From: Flaveria trinervia
Taxonomy: Eukaryota > Streptophyta > Magnoliopsida > Asterales > Asteraceae
Reading direction: 5' to 3'
DNA length: 64,000 nt
Assembly: GCA_025506515.1 (NCBI GenBank)
Contig: CM046451.1
Location: 48,371,212-48,435,211, forward strand
Positions 56,331 to 64,000 of the stretch are shown here, piece by piece. Under the pieces are notes generated by a model. It did no database searches and had not been told where the DNA came from. It was given only the letters and a program-made list of their open reading frames with translations. Numbering within the stretch: the stretch's first letter is position 1; each line of letters begins with the position of its first letter. The translations under genes and the position numbers were made by a program.

Positions 56331-56548
56331 ACAATCAAACACAAAATTAACCTTCCAAAACAAAGACCTACTTTTGATAATGAAAAACAGGCTAACTTTC
56401 TACAAAGAACAGAGACCAACGATTTCATTACTCATCTGAATCTTTAGTAGATGTTGATAAGATGACTCAACCCAGTCATTACCAATATTCTCCTAGGACA
56501 CCTCCATCTAAACCATAATTTAGAGGGAAATACCAAGAAGTCACCATT

Positions 56549-56953
56549 ATGAATAGGAACGGGAACCCAAAACCATCATGGCTTAGGATCCTTATTCTAA
56601 TTAGTTCTTTGTCCTTGCAGGTTCATCCACATAGGTCTGATAGCCTATGGTACGTAGACAGTGGATGGTCCCGACACATGACCAGAGATCGTTCCCTCCT
56701 TCATGACTTCAAGCATACACAAGGAACTACTATGGCATTTGGTGGAGATTCACAGGGTTGTAGAATTACAGGTGAAGGATATCTGACAAACGGGATGCTG
56801 AGCTTTGACAAAGTGAACTACTGTGAACAGCTAAATTTCAATCTCCTAAGCGTGTCTCAGATCTACAATAGGAAATATTCCACTCACTTTACAAACACTA
56901 ATTGCTACATTCTGAAACCTGGATTTCGATCTCTAAGGAATGGGTTGTCTTAA
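56549..56953 (+). pseudogene. copia B protease (copy 2), with the empty A3 site
   Basis: Single open frame: DSLWYVDSGWSRHMTRDRSL, AFGGDSQGCRITGEGYL, FDKVNYCEQLNFNLLSVSQI, STHFTNTNCYILKPGFRSLR. The catalytic Asp is present. It runs uninterrupted through aatgggttgtcttaaagacc (56939-56958), the site where A3 sits in copy 1. Confidence 0.9.
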
Positions 56954-58010
56954 AGACCCCAAGGAGGAATAATACATATGCCTTAAACCTATGTTCTGCA
57001 TCACCTAAGAAGAAACATGTCTTTTGTTAAAAGAATCATTGATGAGTCACAACTTTGGCATAGACATTTGGGGCACACAAACTTTTAAAACATGAACAAG
57101 TTGGTCAAAGGAAACCATGTCATTTGTCTTCCTCAAAAAGAATTTCATTTTATTGATCATTATTCAGCATGCCTCAAAGGATGACAACACAAATCGTCTC
57201 ACAAAACCAAGCTGTGAACACTAACAATACTCCATTGAAGTTACTTCACAAGGATCTGTTTGGACCAACTCATGTAATGAGTATTGGAAGGAAATAGTTT
57301 TGTTTAGTGTCATTGATGACTTTTCATGATTCATATGGGTTTTTTTCTTACTTCATAAAAATGAGGCGTCCCAAATCATAGAAGAATTTATCACAAAAAT
57401 TAAAATCAACTCGATCTTAAGGTCAAAATAATAAAAAGTGATAATGGTACCGAATTCAAAAATGAAATATGAGTTCCTTTTGTGCAACCAAAGGCATTGC
57501 TCGCAATTTAGTGCAGCTAGAACTCCTCAACAAAATGGGGTAGCTGAAGGAGAAAAGAACACTGAATGAAGCAGCAAGAACGATACTAGTCGATGCTAAA
57601 CTGCCAATCACCTTCTGGGCAGAAGCAGTTAATACATCATCCTTTGTACAAAATCAAACTCTAATTGTTAAAGAATGTAACATGACTCCTTATGAACTGC
57701 TCTTTCATAGGAAACCATTTATTAGATTCCTCAAATTATTTGGTAGTCCTGTCTTAATATTAAACAACCCAGACTATTTGGGAAAGTTTTCATCCAAGAC
57801 TGATGAAGGATTCTTTGTAGGTTATTCCACTGTTTCAAAGGCTTACAAAGTGTTTAATCCTAGATTAAACATTATTGATGAATCAACAAATGTTCAATTC
57901 AAGGAACAATCGTTTCCCAATCTACAAATGGTCCAAACTGGTTGTTTGATATTGACATGTTTACAAAATCATTTGATCAATTTCACTTATTTGATGCAGG
58001 AAATCTACAT
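56954..58010 (+). pseudogene. copia B integrase (copy 2)
   Basis: Scattered pieces: WHRHLGHTNF, CLKG, VIDDFS with a stop, KSDNGTEFKN, and a damaged QNGVAEGE region where the catalytic Glu context has shifted frame. Then MTPYELLFHRKPFIRFLKLF and GFFVGYSTVSKAYKVFNPRL in a good frame (57682-57940). More decayed than copy 1. Confidence 0.85.
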
Positions 58011-59372
58011 GAAGTGATACTTCGTAGTTGTAGAAAAATTGATGAATGCAAGAATAAAGATGTTCCTCTTCAAGCTGATCCCATCAGACTAGCGTCACAA
58101 ACCTTAGTGTTTATTCTGAAGGAGGTCCAAGCCTGGCACCATCTCACTCAAATGATCTATCAAATAAGGTCAGAAATCAAAAACAGGCTACTCCTCTAGT
58201 TGAAACACAAAGGACATCAAATGATGTAAGCAATCACAGTGCTGCTGAAGCTGAAGCATGTACTAAAACATAGTCTGACAATCTTCATAATTCAACAACA
58301 GCACTAGATGAATATTCCTCTGACCATGTGAACTGAATGTCTCCAATCTTGATGTAACGATTGCCGGTGACTCCATTCCAACCACAAGAATACACAAGAA
58401 CCATCCAGTTGAAACCATTATTGGTGATCTTAATGAGAGGGTGACAAGAAGCAAATCAAGTATTATAAACATATGTTTGTTCTCATGCTTTCTGTGTCAA
58501 ACATACCCAAGAACATCAAAGAGGAACTTCACGACAATAGCTGGATTAAAGCAATGCACGAAGAATTGCTCTAATTCAAGAAGCAAGAAGTATGGGAAAC
58601 TGGTAGATCTTACCAAAGGACAATACCCTATTGGTACCAGATGGCTGTACAGGAACAAGACTGATGAAGATGAATTGTCATCAGAACAAAGCAAGATTAG
58701 TGGCACAGGGATACACTCAAGAAGAAGGAATTGACTATGACGAAGTGTTTGCACCTGTTGCCAGACTAGAAGCAATCAGAATCTTTCAAGCATATTCTGC
58801 ATCCATGAAAGTATTGTTTATCAAATGGATGTAAAGTGTGCCTTCTTGTATGGAAAGATGTTGATGAGGTCAATGTGAGTCAACCACCTGGCTTTGAAGA
58901 TCCAAATTCCCTTACAGAGTTTACAAGCTAGACAAAGCTCTGTACGGTCTTCATCAAGCCCTAAGAAAGTGGTATGAGACTCTATCATCCTTTCTTCTTG
59001 AACATGGATATGAATAGGAAAGATTGATTAGACTCTCTTCAGAAGAACAAGAGGAAAAGATATGTTGTTAGTCTAGATCTATATGGAGGACATTATATTT
59101 GGCTCTACAAACAAGCAATTCTACAAAGAATTTGAAGACCTTATGCACTCAAAAATTCAAATGAGTGCTACGGGGGGACTCACCTTCTTTCTAGGGGTGC
59201 AAGTCGAACAGACAGCAGATGGAATCTTCATCAATCAATCAAAATATGTGGAAACCATATTGAAAAAATTCCACTTTGCTGACTATCAGTCTATGAGAAC
59301 ACCTGTGGATACTAAAGTAAAGATTGGACCTGATCCTCAAGGCAAACTAGTGAATCAGACTCACTATCAATC
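58011..59372 (+). pseudogene. copia B linker and reverse transcriptase (copy 2)
   Basis: Linker with frameshifts to 58430, then [42 protein letters not shown] and [18 protein letters not shown] (58700-58815), [12 protein letters not shown] out of frame, GLHQALRKWYETLSSFLLEH, catalytic box IYMEDIIFGSTNKQFYKEFE (YMED at 59080-59091), GGLTFFLGVQVEQTADGIFI. A stop directly precedes IYMED. It extends past the point where copy 1 is truncated. Confidence 0.88.
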
Positions 59373-60004
59373 ATGATCAGTTCACTTGGGTATCTAACAG
59401 CCAGTAGGCCTGACATAATGTTTGGTGTTTGTGTGTGTACCAGATATCAAGCTGATCCAAAAGAATCACATGTGAATGCAATCAAGAGGATATTCAGATA
59501 TATGAGGGCAAACCAGCTTTTGGTTAGGGGTATCCAAACGAAGGAGAATTTAATCTCTATGCCTCACACACAGTGATTATGGCGGACGAAACTTCAACAG
59601 AAATTCCACCTATGGCGGTGTCAATTTCTTGGTCCTAGACTGGTATCTTGGCAATGCAAGAAGCAGACAAATGTATCTGTGTCCACAGCAGAAGCTAAGT
59701 ATATTACAGCATCAGCTTGTTGCTCTCAAGTACTCTGGATTCAAAACCAAATGTTGATTATGGTTTTATCTTCTTGCACACACCAATTTACATTGACAAC
59801 ACAACAAATGTTTTCATACTAATAATCCAGTTCAGCACTCAAAGCAAAACATATTGAAATTAGATATCACTTTTTGAGAGATTGTGCTGAAAAGGGATTA
59901 ATCAAATTGATTCAAGTAGTACCAACTGAAAATCAATTAGCTGATTTATTTACAAGGCATTTGAACCTAGTAGGTTTGAATTTCTGGTTTCGTTCAATTG
60001 CTTG
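59373..60004 (+). pseudogene. copia B RNase H (copy 2)
   Basis: SSLGYLTASRPDIMFGVCVC (59373) leads to SWQCKKQTNVSVSTAEAKYI (about 59650-59710), SACCSQVLWIQNQM, and KHIEIRYHFLRDCAEKGLIK, ENQLADLFTRHLN (about 59850-59970), the C-terminal end of copia pol. Frameshifts and one stop. Confidence 0.85.
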
Positions 60005-60961
60005 ATTACCTTGAGTAAAACCATGAAAAACATCAAAAACATTAAAAACATCAGAAAAACATAAAAAGAAAGCAATTTTGATGAAGAAATAATCTATGTG
60101 AAAGGATATAATTAGTCATTATATCATTCACTGTGCTTAAATTCAAAAATTGCAAGACTATCATGACTTACCAGATATGTTTGTAGGCTCAACTTGGAAG
60201 AGAAGATACATGCAGTGATGAATTAAAATCTTATTTAATAGTGAAACACTCATCACAGAGTACAGGTATGTATTGGCTTATGTAAGTGCATGTGTGTGTA
60301 GTACCTAAACACACCAGGTAATGATACTTTATGATCTCTTTCACCTACATCAGTTTCATCTTTGTTTTCCTTAACAAAGACCTGATGAACATGCACATAC
60401 TGCAGATGTCCTGATCCAAAAGATTCCCAATAAGGAAGACATCCAAATTGGATGAATATTCAAAAGCCAATACATTCCAAGTGAATGAACAAAAGAATCC
60501 CTCATGGATCACCTTCCAAAGTGAAGAGAAAAGAATCCCAATATGGATCATCAAGAAAAGGATCAAATTAAAGAATCCCAATAAGGATGAGTGAAAATCA
60601 GTCCTCATAACTTAGGTAACGTCGTAAGAAAAGTTATGAAAAGTTCTACCTACATTGTATAAGGATGGTTGATCATTCTATGCATGTGGTGTGTGAGGTA
60701 CACATTGAATAATTCAATCAACCAAAAACATGATAAAAATCATTTGCACCAAATATCAACCTGGTATGAGTTAAGAGGACAAACATACATTCAATCATCA
60801 AGTCATAAACATGTCCATTTATCATAAAGCATGCACATATTAATGTAACTGATATGATCCCAACAAAAGATATAATTCTCTTCAAATAATCATAACAAAA
60901 TTCAAAAAGTTCTTAATCTTTAAAGTTTCTATCCAAATATGGATATAAACTTTGGGGGGAG
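60005..60961 (+). other. 3' noncoding region and polypurine tract of copia B
   Basis: AT-rich, no ORF, with AAACATCAAAAACATTAAAAA runs near 60030. It matches 5802-6335. It ends with the stem-loop (60922-60953) and a polypurine tract TTTGGGGGGAG at 60951-60961, after which the 3' LTR should start. Confidence 0.82.
60922..60953 (+). repeat. Stem-loop overlapping the polypurine tract
   Basis: AAAGTTTCTATCC (60922-60934) and GGATATAAACTTT (60941-60953): 12 of 13 pairs, 6-base loop. Equivalent to the perfect stem at 6284-6315. Confidence 0.8.
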
Positions 60962-62895
60962 AAATTTTAAAATTTTATAGAAGTCAATATTTTGGTGGTA
61001 TGGTTTTTAATGTCACAGATAGAGCAATATTGATTGTAAAGCACCCTTCTGTGTTGTGATTGAACATATCACATATGTCACAATACATTTGTTTGTTCTT
61101 TGAAGATGATTTTGATTCGTGGGACTCAGCTGATTTTCCTATTTGCAGCTGAATCGCTTTCTTTTGCTTAGGGGAGGAATCAAAATCAGCCCCTTTTGTA
61201 GCTTGCTTCACAATACTACTTTTGTTAGATTTTCTGGGTTGTTATTCTTTCTTCAACCCTTTCTTTACCTCTTTCTCAAATTGGTCAACATGTTCCTGTT
61301 GCATATGTCAAATCCAACTCCCTTCTCAATTTTCAAGATTGAGGGTCTCACAGAGTTTTACATGTTAAACCAGTAATCTCTTTTGTTTCCTTAGGAGTGA
61401 AACCTTGTCCGGTTTGCTTGATTTGTTTGGAGATATAATCTCATTATCAAATTGCTTTCAGCATTAGGTTTCACTAATTTCACAAATTTCTTTTTAACTT
61501 TTAACATAGAAGGTATGAATTTCATAAATGGAACAATTCCCTTGATGGGGCTTGTGGGGTTGAGACACACTCACTGCCTTGTCTAAACACTCTTTGATTT
61601 TAATTGGTGTCCTAACGTGATTTTATCCTTATTTGTTTCAATGTAAACATTGGTTGATTTTGAGGATTTGATGTGTTTTACATATTTTTTTGGTTCAATA
61701 GTGTAAGTTCAATTTTCTCATTGAGTGTAACAGAGTCAGGCATGATAGTGTAGTGTCATTATATGGTGGAGGATAAGAGTTATACCTGATCCCGATTGTA
61801 GTTGTCATTATATGGTGGAGGCCAAGAGTTATACCCGATGCCCGACATGTCTTTGGGATCCTTTTGAGAATCAGCATCTCTTGCGCTTGACTGAAGACAT
61901 TGAAATTTTTTCCAGTTTCAATCAGGAAGTGGTGTTTCGCATTGATAAGCTAACTTCTCAGTCAGTTGCTCATTCTCAGCTGCAAGAGTGTACTTTTCTC
62001 CATGTAATTTTTCAATCTCAGAGATGTGAGATTTTAATTTTTTTCAAAGCCTTTTATTTCTCTCTTGAGCTCTCTGACTTAACCTTTTCATCTTTTTATT
62101 TTATCTGCAGTTTATGGTTATGCTCTCTATAACCTGCTGTTCAGTAATGCACTTTCACTACAACAGTTTGATTTTAACACGACGGCATGGAGATGGACTA
62201 TCATTGATGTGAGCCATGAGGCCTGATTTTGAAATTGAGGCTTTACTTCCTCTGCATAAGGCTCCAGTCACATACTCCTCTTCTTATCATAAGTCATTTG
62301 CAATGACTAACTACTTTCCATGAGCTTGGTTTGCAGTTGAGGTTGATTTTTTATATGATTGATGTTGTTATGGATGATGATACTCATATTTATTGGATGA
62401 ATTTTGAGTTTGGGGCCGTGAGGATGACTGGCTTTGGAGATTCCTTTTGAAGTTGTTTCTTTAGGGCATTGAATTCTCTAAGAAGTGGCCCCACCATGCC
62501 AAGTTAAAGCACTTCACTTTGGATTTGTCATATCAGTTTGAATTTTCATTAATGTGAGCGTTCTGCCTTTTCTGAGGAACTGTTTTTGCTCTTAAGCAAC
62601 ATGGCCATTTTCCATTGCAGATCCCTTTATCACCTCACCTGATCTTCTTCTATGTCTGCCTAGATTAGATGCGCTAATTGAGTCTTACCCCAATAGCTTC
62701 AAGCGTGCAACAAGGCATTGTAATTCCTTTAGTCTTTCATATCTTTTTTGCAACAGGAGTGATTGTAGGATTTGTAGTGATCCTGATGCTTGGATATGTT
62801 GATGAATGATTAATTGGTGTAGTTGCAATGAACACAGGGTATTCAGTTGATCTCATCAGAGATGAAATCATCCTCGTCAGTAAATCAGGCATTTT
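60962..62895 (-). pseudogene. Inverted copia B gag and spacer (copy 2)
   Basis: The minus strand carries, from right to left, the Ser/Thr-rich gag linker, a zinc-knuckle region (about 62490), the spacer with coiled coil (about 62120-61950), the Lys/Ser-rich part (about 61600-61450), and a distal knuckle CDICDMFNHNTEGC (about 61100-61050). This is the order of 28340-30240 in reverse. It starts right after the polypurine tract of copy 2. A2 interrupts it at 62896. Confidence 0.85.
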
Positions 62896-63784
62896 TGTTG
62901 GACCAAAAGAACCATGAGCCAAGATCAGAAAACCTCTAAGTCCCACACGGTATCACAACAACTGCTGAAAGCCTCATCAGTAGTTTGACAAGTGCTGAAG
63001 ACTTCAACAGCTGAAGATCAAGTGCTGAAGACCTTAACAGCTGAAGAACCAAAGTGCTGAAGTACAACAGCTGAAGAACACAAGTGCTGAAGCTGAAAGA
63101 CCAAAGTACTGAAGAACAACAGCTGAAGAGTTCACAAGTGCTGAAGATCAACAACTGATGTACAAAGTCTGAAGACAAAGACTGAAGACATCAGCTGATG
63201 ATATCTACTGAAGTCATCAGCTGATGAACGCCTGAAGGTCAAAGTCTGAAGATCAAGTACTGAAGCCTCAGTAGTTTGTCACAACTGCTGAAGAGTACTT
63301 CTTCAGTAGTTGTGATATCAGTAGTTTTATTTTCTTGTTTCAGTAGTTTTGTAAAACGACTGAAGAGCTTGTTCTTCAGTCGTTGTAGTTTCAGTAGTTT
63401 TATATTTTGTACTTAACTTGCTGATATGTTCTCAGTAGTTGTGAACATTTCAGTAGTTTGTTAAGAATTAGTTATTTCTGTATTGGATCTGCCAGTTGTC
63501 ACTTTCCGTGATAACAGCAGTGACTGTTGCACTCTATATAAGGAGTGACAACCTATTGTAATGATTGAATGATATGATGAATTGAATGGAATGATGATTG
63601 ATTCGATTAGAAATATTCTTCATCTATAAACATTCCCAGAAATCAGAAATACATATCTCTCCCATAACTGTATGCGATCTTAATGCTCACATATATTGTT
63701 AGCTTGCTACAATTGTCTAATTCGTGTTTGTATTCCGCTGCGTTATATTCTGTTACATCAAACTTGTGATCACTGATCCTGTCA
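62896..63784 (+). repeat. 5' LTR of copia A2 (889 bp)
   Basis: TGTTGGACC to CCTGTCA. Array of CTGAAGTACAACAGCTGAAG-type words (about 62960-63260), CAGTAGTT palindromic words (63270-63450), TATA box TATATAA at 63535-63541. Closely matches the A1 LTR in inverted orientation. Confidence 0.93.
63535..63541 (+). promoter_or_regulatory. TATA box of A2 LTR
   Basis: TATATAA in CTCTATATAAGGAGTGACAA, about 250 bp before the LTR end; identical context in A1. Confidence 0.7.
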
Positions 63785-63786
63785 AA

Positions 63787-63801
63787 TGGTATCAGAGCAG
63801 G
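63787..63801 (+). other. Primer-binding site of A2
   Basis: TGGTATCAGAGCAGG two bases after the LTR; same as A1. Confidence 0.93.
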
Positions 63802-64000
63802 TTAATCATTGATCGATCTAATAATGATCATTGAAACTGCTATTCAAGATCCAAGTTTGATTGAATTAGCTTTTGTTTTTGCAAGAAACGGTTATAGAGA
63901 TTGAATTTTTCTGTATTTCTGCTCATTCCCTGAGATCTTTTCTTGGTTCTCATTGAGTTTGTTGTGGTTTGTCTAAAACTTTTTTAAACTTGAACTAAAC

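Larger units (their letters stand above)
52495..60961 (+). mobile_element. Ty1/copia element B copy 2, without its 3' LTR
   Basis: LTR, PBS, gag, spacer, distal knuckles, protease, integrase, RT, RNase H, 3' noncoding region and PPT in order. The 3' LTR expected at 60962 is replaced by inverted gag. It lacks A3 and the solo LTR, and so shows the empty sites. It is more frameshifted than copy 1. Confidence 0.9.
62896..64000 (+). mobile_element. Ty1/copia element A2, 5' end
   Basis: 5' LTR, PBS and about 200 bp of leader of an A-family element that runs off the right edge. The leader matches the A1 leader (4737-4952 reverse complement). Gag would start just beyond the window. Left flank attt at 62891-62895 is a TSD candidate that cannot be checked. 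Confidence 0.92.

Noticed and set aside
1..64000. Host protein-coding genes, tRNA or rRNA genes
   Set aside because: Every sizeable frame with recognisable motifs belongs to an LTR retrotransposon, and I saw no RNA gene signature on either strand.

Overview
This window is retrotransposon-dense plant nuclear DNA, almost certainly from a flowering plant with a large, repeat-rich genome. I see no host gene, no tRNA, rRNA or structural RNA gene, and no bacterial feature. The evidence is AT-rich sequence, Ty1/copia and Ty3/gypsy polyprotein remnants on both strands, LTRs with TATA boxes, primer-binding sites of the initiator-Met type (TGGTATCAGAGC and variants), polypurine tracts, and 5-bp target-site duplications. 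The long extra ORFs downstream of copia pol recall elements common in Asteraceae, but that family assignment is only an inference. Every polyprotein is broken by stops and frameshifts, so coding features are given as pseudogenes divided by domain.

Layout, left to right. 1-5801: copia element A1 (minus), gag to integrase plus its 5' LTR. 5802-8209: remnant of copia family B, its 3' end in plus orientation joined to an inverted gag and LTR. 8210-8514: unassigned. 8515-10690: 5' part of copia F (plus). 10691-26658: truncated gypsy D element (minus); its 3' LTR is split by copia element C (minus, 11862-23046, TSD TTCAT), which itself carries a gypsy-type LTR (15352-17373) in place of its reverse transcriptase. 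26659-49031: copia B copy 1 (plus), interrupted by the 12.5-kb copia element A3 (minus, 31096-43642) and by a solo LTR (44762-47232, TSD TGATT). 49032-52494: second gypsy D fragment (minus). 52495-62895: copia B copy 2 (plus), again ending in an inverted gag. 62896-64000: 5' LTR and leader of copia A2 (plus), running off the right edge.

The larger architecture is a tandem array. The arrangement [gypsy D LTR end - gypsy pol truncated in RT - copia B - inverted copia B gag] occurs twice head-to-tail, and the left remnant (5802-8209) looks like the end of a third copy. The same gypsy/copia junction is present in both full copies, so the composite formed first and was then duplicated. A3 and the solo LTR are absent from copy 2 and therefore arrived later.

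The most notable points are: (i) the long sense-oriented extra ORF of A3, preceded by a tandem array of LTR-like palindromes; (ii) copia B derivatives whose 3' LTR is replaced by an inverted 5' end exactly at the polypurine tract; (iii) short CGCAT-centred words arrayed in the LTRs or leaders of unrelated copia and gypsy families; (iv) a YVED or YMED catalytic box in all three visible copia reverse transcriptases.
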